64,000 nucleotides of DNA, from NCBI GenBank assembly GCA_964023205.1, contig OZ026835.1, positions 2,125,053 through 2,189,052 of the forward strand. The letters run 5' to 3'. Position numbers and translations under genes: made by a program. Positions 22,373 to 36,976 of this stretch are shown in pieces; within the stretch, counting starts at the first letter, position 1, and the number at the start of each line of letters is the position of its first letter. Origin of the DNA: Lutraria lutraria. Taxonomy: Eukaryota > Mollusca > Bivalvia > Venerida > Mactridae. Below the pieces are notes generated by a model. The model did no database searches and was not told the origin of the DNA. It saw only the letters and a program-made list of their open reading frames with translations.

Positions 22373-25255
22373 ACTGTGATATAAATAATGATGATATATA
22401 ATCTAGTCAGTTTGATAGTTTAATTTATCATAAATCAAAATGTTCAATTGAAATAAAAACATAAATCATGTGAATTTGCCATTTTATTCATAAGTTTGAT
22501 CCAATGAACTTGACAGTGACTCAAGCACTTCAATATCTATAGTGTATATTATTAGGTTTTCTAAACTTCAGCAAAAAAATGCCTATCTGTATATGGGACC
22601 CCTAAAATTTCTCAGGGACCCCCAAAATACAAATCTGAGGGTCCTGGGACCCAAGTATGAAAACTCCTAGAGAAAACCCTGGTTCAAATATCATGAACAT
22701 CACGCTAACAATTGATATATTTGTCTACAGTTCGACTTTAATGATATTGCCAATATTACACAATATACAAGCCATACAAAACATCATAACAAGAATAGCT
22801 ACTTTATTAATATTTCAGTTCATTAAATGGCATGATCCTTGGTTCTAAACTTAATAAAATAGTCCATTTATTGATTAATGGGCACGACTCTTGCGATAAT
22901 ATATGACAATGAGCTATTTTTACGCAAGGGTTAAACTTCGCACCAACAGTAAAAGCCATTTCGGTGGATAGTAAAGAACGACCGAGGAGTAAGTGGAAGT
23001 CGTTTTGCCGAGGTGTTGGCTAACTTCAAGCTAAGTTAAGCAAGCTATATATGATGGAGATAAGTAGGTACACACAGAGAGATATTTAATATAAGTATCG
23101 AATTCGCCCTATTGAAAAGGTAATGCAACCGATCACTATCCTCCAAAAGCGCAAAGAACGTCCGCAATGCCACCAAATCAGGCTGTTTTAGTGGAAACTA
23201 TTTGCCCATTTGAGTGAGTATGTGTGGCGATGTGTCAATGAAAGCTTCAGTTATCCTAGAAGACGAATTATCTGACGTTTCCGACCGAATGCGCCAAAGA
23301 CAGCGATATTTTACCCCAGTTTAACGCTCTTTGTATTTGCTTGGTGTTTCTTGGTGACTGTGGGAATTTCGATACTTTATTTTCAATTATGTCCTACTTC
23401 AGTCATAAGCCCACTTCCTCGACGACAAAAATGTAAGGAATAACGGGGTTACGAGAATATGCTGACAGCTTAATTAGCTATAAATTCTAACACGGTGAAA
23501 TAATTGTAGACCCGCATTGACACTGCAGGCAGAACCACTAATAAGGTCTCGCCGGAGCACGAGCATACACCAATTTAACGCCTCGGAACATTTTGCACTT
23601 CAGTAATGTTTACTGAATGTGCTCTTCCTGGACTATACTGCTTCCCTCTGTGTGAAAACGCTGTTTTACTGACAGTGCAAGGTAACATTATAAAAATCAA
23701 ATATGATTATATTGCAATGTTTTCCCTATCGCCAACCAAATAAGCTTGGATTCGCTAGGTAGGGCGAGGTCTGCCAGGCTGTTGACCTGACCCAAGTTTC
23801 AGGTTACGTACTAGTAGTCATCCAAATGTTCAACACAGAATTGATTTTAACAAATTGTAATAATACTATTTATGAATCCCTGTTATTTCCCTTTTTTCTT
23901 TGGTTTAGACATTACTGATGGTACACACCAAAGGTAGACGTAAATGTAAATCACCTAATGCTTGTAACATCGAGATTCAGTCTACGTGTATGGCAATTAA
24001 CGTATTGTTTGTCTTGTATCATATGAATATATTATGAATACAACTTATGTTACATTTACTTATTATTGATAATTGGATTGGAGTCATTCGTTCAAACCAT
24101 CCTTGTATAAACGCGTTTTGTTAATTATGATGCTATAAATATTAGGGTTCATTTCAACATAATTTATTCTGATTCCTAAGATCAAATGTAAGATCTCGTT
24201 ATTGATTCCATGTACAACACTTTGATTTGCCAACCTCAAGAACCGATTAGGTTAACTCAATTAGATGGTAATATATATACGACTGTGGTGTTAATTGGAT
24301 TGTCACTTTATCCTAAGTCTGCACGTTCAGATAACGTGACCTGTCCTTGTTAATTCCTCACGGGTGCTCTGTAAAATGATAATCTGTACGAGTAAAATGT
24401 TCACGTTTGTCAATAAGTTCGTTGGATTCTGAATGGTGTTAAAGAATATCATGAAAATTGCCTGAAGACCGATGATGTACCGTACGTTAAAACCACTTAG
24501 ATCCTGTATCTCTGTTTATCCGGTAATTATTACTTTACACGTGATTGTAAAGTAAATTGAGTACGCCTCGAGGTTAGTTGCCTAATGGTCTATAATGGTG
24601 CTACATTTAATTAATAGAGATAATCGCATTACGTGGATTTTTTCAAATAAGCGTGATTTATGTTTGCATGATAGTTGTAGTATTGTGCGTGATGGCTGAG
24701 AGCTAATTATGGTTTTATATTGTCCTTATCTCTAATCTCACAACACCAGTAAGTTCACAGTACACAGTAGATCTTACATTCTTAAATGGCGAGGGCGAAG
24801 GACAATGCTCACAAATTCAAAACATCTAACATGACACCTTCTACTAAGGCATTAATTAACTCTTAATAATGTCAAAATCACGGCAAAATATTGCATGCGG
24901 GGTCTTGCAAGACAAGTCGCTTATTTTCCCTCAATTCATACTTCTCGCGTAATTTCTAAAATAGATAAAAAATGGAATTTGAAGTAATTATTGTCATATC
25001 ATTGTGATGTAAATACCTAATACAGTATTGAAACTATCATATGTACACAGCCTACGTGCCTGTATATCAAAGGGGACAATATTTATACAGTCGATGTCGT
25101 AGAAATGTAAAAATATTTTCATTTATTTGATATATATTGATGTATTGAATATTTTTTGTTTGATTGGTTTATTTTACAAGTACATGTATGTAGTCATGAG
25201 CATCTCCTAATGCCTTTTTTTTAAAAAGTAAATAAATGAAGCACCAATTTCGTGT
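22373..25255. other. Unassigned host DNA
   Basis: AT-rich. No coding region, repeat array or RNA gene that I can support. Confidence 0.4.
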
Positions 25256-26540
25256 TTATTGTGCCCGATGGTCTGAAGTCAGCTCGAGTTGTTCCTTTAT
25301 TCAAGAAAAATGACAACACAGAAGTTGGTGATTATCGTCCAGTCTCAGTTTTAAGTGTTTTGTCCTAAGCATTTTTGATCAAGTTGAAGAATATCTGTCT
25401 TCAAATAATCTCCTGTATGATTTCCAGTCTGGCTTTTGGCAAGGTTTCTCAACTGACACATAGACGTCTAATTCATCTTTCAGATTATATTAGGTTCCAA
25501 ATGGATAAAGGGTAACATTGTTGGTATGCTTTTGTTGGACTTACAGAAAGCCTTTGATACTGTGAATTATAGCATTCTGTTGAAGTTAACGGCACTAGGT
25601 CTCTCAAAGATTACTGTTCGGTGGTTTGCTTCATATTTGTCCATTCGACATCAATTGGTGAATATCGGTGGTAGTCACTCTTCTCGAGCAACAATATCAT
25701 GTGGTGTTCCCCAGGGCTCTATTCTACGCCCAATGTTGTTTTTTATCTATGTCAATGACACGTCCGGTGCAGTGAATAATAAGTTGTTCCTGTATGCAGA
25801 TGATTCAGGTATTTTGGTCTTTGGTAAATTGAGTTCAGAAATGGATATTCTCAGTGAATGGTTAATTTGCAATAGGTTATCTTTGCATTTGGGGAAGACA
25901 GATCCTGTGTTGTTCGGCTCCAAACCAAGGTTCTTGAAAGTGTCAACCCAATCTCAATGTTATATGCAATGGTCAACATATCGTAGCTAAGGATTCTGTT
26001 AAGTATCTTGGAGCCCCTCTAGATCAAAGTCTATCCTTTGATTCAATGGCTGGGTCAACTATCAGAAAAGGTAAAACTAGGTTGAAGTTCTTGTACATGA
26101 AGAGTAAGTTCCTTAATCCACATTCTAAAAGGTTACTAGCAACATCCCTTATTCAGCGTGATTTGACTATGGTTGTTCAGTTTGTTATCAGAGCTTGACC
26201 CAGGAACTAAAGAACAAGCTACATTTCACCAAAACAAAATTATCAGTTTTGTGTTAGATCTAGAAGCAAGAGGTCATATTGATCAAAGTCTTTTTGTCAA
26301 GCTGAACTGGTTACCAGTCTCAAAAAGGGTTGATCAAATCACGTTGTGTCATGTGTTCAAAACAGTGGAAGATTCTGTCTACCCAAGGTTACTGGTTTTT
26401 GGTAAACGATAATTTGCTCATCAAGGTTGCTCCCACTGAAAAATGAAATGCCACAGCATATCAGAGAAGGTAACAGCCTCCCTCAATTTAAGTCCACCGT
26501 CAAAGCCCATCTGCTTGCTAGTGTTTGGGGTTGTTTTATT
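25256..26540 (+). pseudogene. Broken non-LTR retrotransposon reverse transcriptase
   Basis: RT signatures appear in order across frames: PDGLKSARVVPLFKK, GDYRPVSVLS, DFQSGF, LLDLQKAFDTVNY, CGVPQGSILRPMLF, LYADDS (catalytic YADD), VKYLGAPLDQSLSF and NWLPVSKRVDQ, ending in a degenerate PQHIREGNSLPQFKSTVKAHLL. The longest open piece is 25526-25990. At least three frameshifts or stops break it. The tail resembles CR1/Rex1-like LINEs of invertebrates. No endonuclease domain is seen upstream. Confidence 0.85.
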
Positions 26541-26931
26541 AACATTAAAATATACCAAAAAAATAAATAACAGTAATTCTTAGATAACAATGTAAATGTT
26601 GTGATAGTAATTTTATTCTGTGATAATAATGATCTCTAAGATATATGTGTATTCCATTGTCTTTTCTTTGTTTCATATTAATATAATTTGTTGTTTTTTC
26701 CTTGGTTACATACATTCAAGCCCCATTAGCTTTTTGCTGTAGAAAAATATATGCAAAAACGTTTAATTGCTGATATGAACGTGACTTAATGACGTCACAA
26801 TGTTATCGTTACAAGCGCATTTTCTGTCATTCGAACTAGAAAAACATCACGTAAGTGCATTATTTTTCGTTTTCTTCTAAAGCCACATAACTGTTGCAAC
26901 TCCTTACACAAAGGGCTCCCACTGGTTCTGC

Positions 26932-27083
26932 TTTTTGTCCATGAAGGCCCTCTACTTTTTTACTTTTCTTGTCCAAACCGTTTTCTAAAATTTTCTTGTG
27001 AAAATAACGTTCATTTTCTTATCACTGTCAAACGGTTTGGACAAGAAAAGCAAAAAAAGTAGAGGGCCTACAGTGACAAAAAT
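26932..27083. repeat. Foldback element (MITE-like)
   Basis: Arms of about 55 bp (26932-26992 and 27029-27083), nearly perfect inverted copies containing GGCCCTCTACTTTTTT and TTCTTGTCCAAACCGTTT, around a ~35-bp loop. Non-coding. Confidence 0.8.
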
Positions 27084-30000
27084 CTGAAGGAAGTAAAACA
27101 TAAGTTTGGATGATTGCCCTGAATTGGATTGATTTCTTAGCCGACGAGACACCACACAGTATTATCCCTTCTCAAGATAGACCAGCAGACCGATATTAGT
27201 GCTAATGTGGAATATAGAAAAAAAAACATTTCCTAAGAGGTTTGGCCATGAAATCAAAAATGTAGGCGCATACATTAGTTGGCATATTGTTGGGAACACT
27301 ATATACATTACGACGTCCATTCCTCTACATATACTGTATCACTACTAAGTTACAGAATGTTATAAATGATAGTTCGTGCTGAATGATGGATTCGTTTGCT
27401 TTGTTGCATTTCTTTGATATTTGACTTCTGCTATGTATCGAAGCTTTGATTATTCATACAAAATTGTTCGACGTAACATTGCGCATAGTCTTAACATTTT
27501 CAATCAGTTTTCAACAATTTTAGACCTCCAATTGTTTCATTATCTGTAACCTTTGTAATTAATAAGAGCTTTGATTGACACACGGAAGTGAAAAAATTCA
27601 CTTATTTTCCTCATTCACTTTGGAACTGTCTGTGTAATGTCGTTAGAAGTACTTGCTTACATGCCTCATTGATTACCATCGGGAAATATCTGTTGTCTGT
27701 TGCAACGTCGTAGCTACGCTGAGACAATCGTCTTGGCTTAGATTTGCAGTGCAATAAAAATAAAAAAACTTAAGAAACATGTACGGTTATGTTAGAATAG
27801 GTTGCAACATACAGAAATTGAATCAGTCCGTCTATATCCTGAGGAATTCCACATATGAAGAATGGTCAGATATGGGATTCCACAGATCATAGACGTTCAA
27901 TAAGAATTGAAAAAAAATGCGTTAATAAACTTTTTTTTACTTCTATTTACTTTTTTTTAATTAATGTAATAGAGTGTGGTCAATTAATTCCATCTTACAA
28001 ACATCCATTAGATAGTATTATAATAATGAATATAACGCATTAAATATGTTATATATTGATATTATTATTACTTTCGGATTATTTGAGATTTTTGTCTATT
28101 TTTGGACTTACAAAACTGCAAAGATGACATCTCTGCAGTAAAACACTCACTTTAAGATAGAAAAACAGTCGACTGAGGTGTTCATGTCTGAACTTTACAA
28201 AGAGTGTTAAGCTTATACGAGTGCCACAGTATGCCTTAGACATTAACCATCGTTTACAAAGTTCGTAGTACTCGTACTAGCATGATACCTTTAAGCGCAT
28301 AAAATTAGCTAGGTACATAGATATATACAGAATCTTTTTATCTAGTTAGGAATAGGTAGATGCGTGCTTCTTTGTTACTGTATGCTATTTTCTAAATTAA
28401 GACGAATGACAGTCTGTTGTTTAGTTGTACATCATACCAAAAAAGTTGCTTTCTCGTGATTTGCTACTTTTTGCATTACTAAAAAATAATTCCCATCAGG
28501 AATAAATCAATGCTTTCAAGAATATGCATATTTTGCATCAGCTATTTCTCGATACGTATTCAATGGTACAGGCGATAATGTTATGATTGAAGACGCACTC
28601 ACAATTGCAGTAAGGAAATGTTTCGGTGTCTGCCGAATTATTTCCTGGCCTTTATGTAATTCATTTATTAACGATTGTGCTCAATGTTTATCACGTTGTC
28701 TGGATCAATATCGGCCAATTGATGAATCGGTATTCTTTTCGCTACATTACGCAAGTCAGAGCATATTGAAAATCACCTGCTTCGATATATTGGTAACAAG
28801 TTTGTGGTTATGTTGGAAACAAGAATTTTATATTATTAGTTTCACTATTGTTATTTATAATATAATCGATTAAGCCTAAATCATTAAGTTCGTAGTTAAT
28901 TAGACCATTGCACTTCTAAACTAAAAGTTTAACATTATTTTAAACTAAATTATTATTCAAATATTCATTTACATATTTCAAAGGCAAATTTTGATTGAAT
29001 ACCCTAATTAATGAGCTTATAAGTCGTGACTTGCATTAATTGTAAACATACTTTAAACGGAATTGTTATAACTATTTATTGGATATTTTAATATGCATAG
29101 CATTTAAAACCGAATAGTTACATCACAACAATAAATACCAAAAAGGGGGAAATGTTAGTTATGTATGTAGTCAAACCTGTGTTTACAGCCTCCCCCGATA
29201 AAGACCAGTCAGTTAATTAAGGCCATTCTTTGAATTCCCGTCACTGCATTCTTGTTTTGAGATTACTCATGTTTGTTTTGGCTTAACATTCCTAGGTGAT
29301 GTGTATGCGAGTATTTATATTCAACAAGACGATGAACCATCAAGTAGTCTAGACGTAGTTGATGGTATTATGGCAAAATAACACTGTTGTGTGCTGTTCT
29401 TGCAAAGGCTATCGTAGATAAATACGATAATCCTCAATTTGGGAAATCTGTAGAGAAAATGCAAACTGGCCAAAAAACAAAACAAATGTTTTTGCTAAAC
29501 AGACTGGTAAAGTTTCATTCCATTTCCCAACATATAGACATTTGAAGACAATAGTTCATCTTTTATAAGCGTTTTTACTATTCCATGAAGATGTTCTAAT
29601 TTCCATTTCTTGAGAAATTTTAAATTTACTATGTCTGGTTGTAGTGATCAACGCTTTTATTCAAGAATTTATATATTTTTCATCAGGAATCGAAACTAAA
29701 TAATCATACACATTTCCTCAAGACATTCCGATAGACTCTTAATTCTTTTTTTATCGACAATTATATAATTTTGCCAGAAAAGTTAGTGTCTGACAGATGA
29801 ATGAGGTGTATAAAATTTCCAACGAAACATAATATTTCACCTGCTTGACAACCATTTGAATGGTTTTGAGTTCACACGAAGTAGAAAGTCTATGGTAATT
29901 ATGGGGAATTTGTATAGTTATAGAAGCGAATTTGGTGTAAAACTGTGCTTCATGTGTATTGGTTACACGATGTTTTATTTAATTGAAATTTTGTAATTAT

Positions 30001-30479
30001 CACGTGTAAAAAAATGATGCGCCATCAGTTTATACCCTAGACATGTTGTCCCATATAAACATTTTTATGTGTGTTATTTTATTATTAAATTTGATCTTAA
30101 AAGTTTTTATCATTCGTTATGTCAAGGACCCAGGTTGTGTTTCATGTATGTAAGACTGAAAGAGCCATACCTGTGAACAAAATCCACACTTCGGAAAGTC
30201 AAAATGCAAAATTTAGCATTTATTGACAGGTGATCCGTATTCGGAAGTAATTTTTTTCTATATAATCAATGACGATTTTGTTAATAATGATCGCGGATTT
30301 ACTGCATTTCTTATCAACATTGCGTAGATGTTGATGCAGGTCTAGTCGACCTTGAAACAGGTTGAGACGATAATCGAGACAACATTGTTAAGAATGTAAT
30401 TCATATAAGTACATTTTTAAAATAATGTTGGTTTGGGGTAACACGTCTCTATCATTTTAAGTCCCATAATCATATATAT
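27084..30479. other. Unassigned host DNA
   Basis: AT-rich, with no supported gene. Short ORFs at 27855 and 28583 look like chance. Confidence 0.4.
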
Positions 30480-31262
30480 TTATCGGTCGTAATAGTTTCT
30501 GTTTATTGAAAACAGAGGAATCCAGTGTGTTTTCCTCCCGTGCGTACTTTATAGCAAGAAAAAATGTTTCCAAAACCACTAGCGTATTTTTATGCCCCCA
30601 TATTGATAGACCAGGGGTTATTGTTTTTGGTCTCTCTGTACCAAACTTTAACCTTGCCTATAAAATCAAAACGCAAGCACCTACATTCATCAAACTCCTC
30701 ATGACAACCTCTACAGACCTGTGCATTTCCAGGTCAGTATATCAAAGGTCACGGGGTCATTGTGTTAAAAAAATACGGACATTTCTTTAAGGATACTTCT
30801 CCTACATTTTTCATGGGATTTTAATGAAACTTTCACAGACTTGTTGTTACTAGGAACCCCCACTCATATATTCCGAGTTTTGTGATTCGATCATTTTTTA
30901 CGCAATTATGGCCCTTTGTTTGTTTTGTGTGATTGTAACAGCGAAATACTATTGTTTCCTTGTTTTCTCAAGGGACTTCGATAAAACTTTCATGGAACTA
31001 TTGTTATCAAGATACCAAATGCATGTTGTAAAGGTTTTTGATTCGATAAATTTTGACGGAATTATGGCCCTTTGTTTATTTTGTGCATATGTAATATATA
31101 GAGAAATACTCTTTTGTTTGCAACTACTTCTGTATTTCTCAAGGGATTTTTACCAAATTTTTATAGAACTTTTGTCACCATGTTCACCAGCACATATTGT
31201 TAGGGTTTTGTGATTCGACGTTTTTAGCAGATTTACGGCCCTTTGTTTGCCTGTACCGAAAT
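30480..31262 (+). repeat. Dispersed repeat, copy A
   Basis: It begins TTATCGGTCGTAATAGTTTC, a start also seen at 39478-39575. It continues with diverged ~150-bp units containing ATGGCCCTTTGTTTG and TTTCTCAAGGGA. The second half matches, inverted, 53760-54545. It includes a GCCCCCATAT motif at 30595, whose inverted partner is GGGGGGCATAAAAACG near 54553. Confidence 0.7.
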
Positions 31263-31690
31263 TTATATGTCACATGTTTTCTCATGGCGCTGGAGCGAAT
31301 ACTTGTAGTAGAATGTTTTGGCATATTGGCTGCAGATATACACCTTGCCTTGCCCGTGTGCTTTCAGTATGTGAGCATTTAAACTCAATTGTGATGTTTT
31401 AACAGTTCCACAAATATTGCAGCTGAATTTGGGATCTGCATTACTTGTGTCAGCATGGCAGCACTCTTGGTGCCTTTTTGGAGCAAAATCGGTGCTATAT
31501 GACAGATTACAAATTCTACATAGTTTATTCCTTTCATGGTTCCTTTGTCGATGAAGGGACAAATGATATGGGTTCGTAAATGTTTTACCACACTGACACA
31601 GAACTTCATCAGTGCAGTGGGTTTGGACGTGAACTTGCAAATCTTGCTTCCGTGAATATTTCTTTTCGCGAAGCTCGCACTGAATATATG
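31263..31690 (-). pseudogene. C2H2 zinc-finger gene fragment
   Basis: Open for about 140 codons on the minus strand, with four to five C2H2-like fingers: CQCGKTFTNPYHLSLHRQRNH, CRICNLSYSTDFAPKRHQECCH, CNICGTVKTSQLSLNAHILKAH and a last one with one Cys replaced (CSQYAKTF...HEKTC). An incomplete first finger lies upstream. It could be a degraded exon of a host zinc-finger gene or a retro-copy. No neighbouring exons are seen. Confidence 0.6.
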
Positions 31691-31965
31691 CAGTTCTTCT
31701 TCAGTCATGATAGTAGGTGAGTTCTTCTTCAGTCATGATAGTAGGTGACTGAAACGAATTAATAACATTCTTTATTATTATTCAGTATACATTAACGGTA
31801 GCCTATGTATTCTAGGTTTCATGAAGTGAAGAAGGAAAAGTCCATCGAGAGACTGGGAGGGGGCGCACCAGGCGCGTGACCCCCTAATAGTCTCCGAACA
31901 TTTATAGAATTTAAAAAAAAACACATCCAATGAAACAGATCCAAAACACTACTTCATTTCTACGC

Positions 31966-31982
31966 CCCCCCCCCCCCCCCCC
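31966..31982. repeat. Poly-C tract
   Basis: Uninterrupted run of about 17 C. Simple repeat, possible G-quadruplex on the opposite strand. Confidence 0.8.
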
Positions 31983-34900
31983 CTACCTACCCTAGCCGCC
32001 TCTGGATTGTAAACGTCACTGACGATGAGAATTATTTATAAATCTCTGCACCACACCCTTTTGAGCATTTTGTAATGATGCGCGTAAAGGCATATAGATC
32101 TATTTGTACAGCAACAAGTCCATGAATAATTTTGTAAAATATTAGTAGTCTGGCAGCAGATCTTCTCTTTAACAGAATGTGTTACGGTAACCTTGTCTTG
32201 CATTACAACCTGCATTTTAATGCATTTTGAAATAAAACAAAGTTCTCAATTAATGTAAAATAAAAAGAAACAAATCGCCATTTGGAAGTGACGTCACGTT
32301 GATTATGCATTACGTCATAAACCACATGTGATATGAGTTCTGCTATCCGTAGTAACACTGAGAAAATCCTCGACTGCTGTGCAATATAAGTTTCTTCCAT
32401 GAACATCCGGGTAAGACTGACATCCGTCACCTAGGGTAATTGACAGGAGGTGACGGAGTATTATAATTTCAGTCTGAACTGAATTTCTCACGATAAAAAC
32501 TTTTTCTAGCGAATCAGTCTGCGAGATTCTTATTGTAAGATGTTACCTAAATGAGATAAAATAAGTACCCAGACGTTTCATATCGGAAAATGCCAACATA
32601 AACTACTTTCCATGTGCTATGCAAGAACATAGGCATACAGCTGATCAGCTGGACAATTTTTGACAGACAAACAAAGATATTCGTCGTACAATTAATCTTC
32701 GAGTTCGCAATATACGACATTTACTGAGTACAGATATAAAACCGAAATATTCACAAGATTAATTGTAGATCACATTAAACAATGAAATCAACCATTAAGT
32801 GCCAATAACACACTGATAGGGAAGGGTATTAAAAATACGCGGGAATATGCAGACCTGTTTACTTCTACGGAATGTCCGCAGTTACTACGATTTTAACCCA
32901 CAAATTACGCACTACGGATCCGTCCCGATTTTCCTACGGATGCAAGCGTTTTTTCGGTAAAAAATCAACTTTTGTTGATTTTTCGTTCTTTGCGGTATTT
33001 AAGTACCTTTCCGCTAATATCAGTGTAAAATAGACGCTTATCTAGCCTGGTACCCGATTGGTTGTAGATTGACTATAAAGCGAAGGCAGGAACACGGGTA
33101 CCAATTAATCAAGCGTCTCTTGTGTCAGTCGTAATGGACAGTTGTCTTGCTGGTGTGGAATCTTTAAATGTATTATCAAGATGTCGAAAAGATTGGCTGT
33201 TAGACATGAAGATGAATTACAACCAAAAATAGCCCCAAAGGAAAGCGTTCAACGCTACAATGATACTTACAGAGAAATATGGCCTTGTTTTGAGCAGTCT
33301 AAGAAATTGTTACGGACTGTAGTGTAGGGTTCGTGCATTAAATTTATGAAAATGGAATTCTTATCTGAGTAATCGACATTAAATCTACTACAAAACACAA
33401 TAAATACAATAATAACCAAATTAATACCAGAAATAGTCAAACGGGGCAATTGTAGTTTGATGTATGAACCGAAATTCATATTGTCACATGTTTCCGCGAC
33501 CCTGATTTTCGGGATATATAGACCGATTGTTAAGTTAATGAGTGGATTTTAGCAATTCAGAAACTTTTTCAAAACCGTTCCTAGTTTATTGGGACTCTCT
33601 ACTACACTAAGGAGCTTTTTAAACTTTTTACCAAATTTGTCATGTATTTTCGCTTCTGATTTAGATCATAACTTCTTCTGATCATAACAGCCACAATCAT
33701 TTAAGTGTGAATAATAGTGTCTTTTGGGGATAAAATGGCTTTAAATCAGAGAGCATGACCCTGAAAATAGTCCATGAAAAAAATTAAACCCATTGAAAAC
33801 TACTTTTCTAGAAGATCTATATGAACCATGGAATGCAAAAGATATGTCCAAAGCAAGCAACACAATGACCGTGGCTTTTAAACCGAAACAAAAAAGTGTC
33901 ACATCATTTTTATGTATGAACCATAAAACTACTGACAAGACATCCAAAAACTACTGACAGGTCACTCCAAAACTACTGATAAGGTCCGACAGGGGTAAAC
34001 AGGTCTGGAATATGCCGTACTTCGCTCACTGCATAAGCTACCCACATCGCCATCATCAACTAGATTATCTTGCTAGATCGTTGGAAATAGCAATAATTCT
34101 CTGGACTAACATTCTCTAAAATCAGCTTGATTCTAAACATTCTCCAAAAAGTACCTAAAAAGTAGAAAATTGGGCGTGCGGGTCCCGACGAAACGCTTTA
34201 GAAAAGGCAGACATTAAATTTACCCTTCAATGTATTTAAATTTACAGTATATGTGTTTTCATAACGTCGGACTGGCCTAAAAACGTCTATAAATGACTTT
34301 CAAAAACCGAAGTTACAGCGATGACAATTCACAGCTTCCAACCTCGAAAACCGTTCCGGGGGTTGGCTCCATGACCACATAAGCTACGTTCATGAACTAA
34401 AGTTGTGAGCTTTCTTGAAACATGCGGCAACCGAATGCGCGCATACTTTATATCCAGAAATGTAATAAAATGTTGAAACTTACCGAAAACGTATCCGTTT
34501 ATGTAAAAAAAAAACACTTTCAATCCGCCATCTTATTAATTTTATATATATATGGGTTTTCCGTCCCTCGACACCAATCGACGAAAGGAAAATAGACGCA
34601 ATGCGTATGATTATGGCAAAAAGTTGACAAAATGTGAATACTTGTAATAATAAGCTTCGAGCGTATTTTCATGTCCAGTAATTATGCTGTAACACCAAGT
34701 CAATTCTAGTTTTCAATGGCACTTCGCTTTGTAATATATGTTGATATGTTGGTGAAGTTTGGTAATGTTTTAATCATCAATTAAAGTAATATTAATGAAT
34801 ATTTGCAAATTTAGGTCTTGTTTTACCTCTACGTATTCAGTACGTCTAACACAGGGCATGATATATACACTCTATTCTTGAAAATACAAGTCGTTTCGTC

Positions 34901-36976
34901 AACGTGTTCATCGCATATAGTGTATCATATATAACTATGTATCTAAAATAAAACCCAAACATTTACTACTTTTATTTCTATTATACTCTCAGAAATAAAT
35001 ACAATTTAACCAGTGCTAACGCAGAAGGGTCTAATATTGGAGCTTCCTTGTTCAAACTCCCCGACCAAAATTGTTTATGCGATTTGTTCTGCATTTTGTG
35101 TTTAAAACAAGCATGCTTACCAAAAGAATCTACCTTCCTACCCACCCACTGTCATCAGGAATAAAAAATAAAACGATATCATTATGTCATCCTAAAGGGA
35201 TTAAAAACATTAAGTTAAGCAAGTTTCAATCTTTTACCTTAAATATTTATGCTAGATCAATATTTTTCTGTGATATGCAGAGAAGTTTTACCCTTACGCA
35301 GTTGTTTCTATATTTCAAAACTATGAAAGAATATGTTGGATTTTTTGTGTGCAAATGTAAGAGGAAACTGTACTTTTATTTAATTAATTTGAATATAAAT
35401 TGTGAATCTTGTTATTGTCATCTGAAGATACATGATCACCAACGACTAATTTAGTTTGCCGTGTGATTTATTGAATTTGTCCGCGTGCATTGATTATACA
35501 ATACAGCAAGTAATATAGGTTTGGTGCGCTGTATAAAATAATGTATATACCCATGGTACAATTTACTTTTGTTGTAGAATATTCCATATGACACTTTTAT
35601 TAGTCTACATTATATTAGCAAGAATTTGCACTGCCTGACTTGAAAGGAACTACGAAGTCGCCATATTTGTTAGAGTGAACCAGAATAATTAATATATATA
35701 AACCATTATAGTATCTATCACAAACTCCCTGCACTAACCTCGTTTGTACAAAAATGAAAACACGAATGAGTTGCTGAATGACAAACCTACCTTACCAGAC
35801 TATTTTAATTCTAAATTTTATATTGCGTGTTATATACGGGTATTTAAATTCATACCAGTCTTTCCTCTCTTATTTCTCTTATATAAACATATGTATAATA
35901 ATAACACCATAATCACAAGATATTCCTGAAGATGGAGTATGCCATATCGCATGATTAAACGCAATGTAGGTCATTCTCATTCTATTTCTTGAAATAAGTC
36001 GAAATGTAATTATACTAATTCCTAAATTATGTATTAATTGGTGGAGTTCAATTAGTGGCGGTGTGAAAAGTGCCAGGAGTTTTAATTCATTTGCTCTTGG
36101 CTTAAACGTAGTACAAACAATCAAGAGTAATTTGGCGACTTTCCCACTTTCTCAGTTTTAATGGAGGAGGAAGCAAACGACCCTTATTAGTTAGGCGAAT
36201 TTCCACACATGTGAAGTCCTGTCTGCTACCGGGTTTGATTCGAACTCACAGTGGTGAGGGCCTGGTGCCATAACCACGAGTCCAAGGCTGAATAGAATAC
36301 ATATACAAATGTATCAGTTCTTGCGTATGGTCCATCAGAAATTTGTTCAGCTTCTTCCCATTTCTGACGTTAAAGTTTAACCTCCTTCACGTGCCTAGAA
36401 TGAGATGTGAAATTTTTCATAATTATAGCCTTAAAATCGAAAAAAAAGTATGTGAATCTCCTGCACTATCAATGTGTTTCAAGAATGTTTCATTTTATAT
36501 AATTATGCTATCCTTAATATATAATTATTGTCAACATCATTCAGTCAATTTAAAATATTGTAGAAATACGTGGGAAAGAAGCATGTTAAAGTATTTCGCT
36601 GATATTATTCGTAGCCAGCGGCAACGTTGCTGCCATAATTGGAAAATATGTTTTGACTAAAAACAATTTAATGCTTCAATATCATTCTCGAACATTGATG
36701 GCCCTCATATCCGCTGGCGTACATTAATTATATATGGAGTGGAATGCCCTGTTATTTTACCTCGGTTTTATAAATCACGAATTGCTTTTCACTATCAATT
36801 GTTAAGCATTTTTGTCCGCGACATTTAGCGGTTACATCATAAGCTTTTCGTTTACGTTAAATGAACAATAATATAAAAACAAGATTTAAAAAACAGAACC
36901 GTATTTTTAACATTTTAAATTATCATTCAAAATGTCGGTTCACTAATAGTTTTATTTAAAACTTTACATACTTTTT
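31983..36976. other. Unassigned host DNA
   Basis: No gene could be supported. The ORF at 33142-33327 has no recognised family. A tRNA-like B-box segment on the minus strand near 36225-36290 (GTTCGAATC) is probably a SINE relic. Confidence 0.35.

Noticed and set aside
30506..31213. Short ORFs starting with MALCLF as genes
   Set aside because: They are translations of a dispersed repeat that recurs inverted at 53740-54560.
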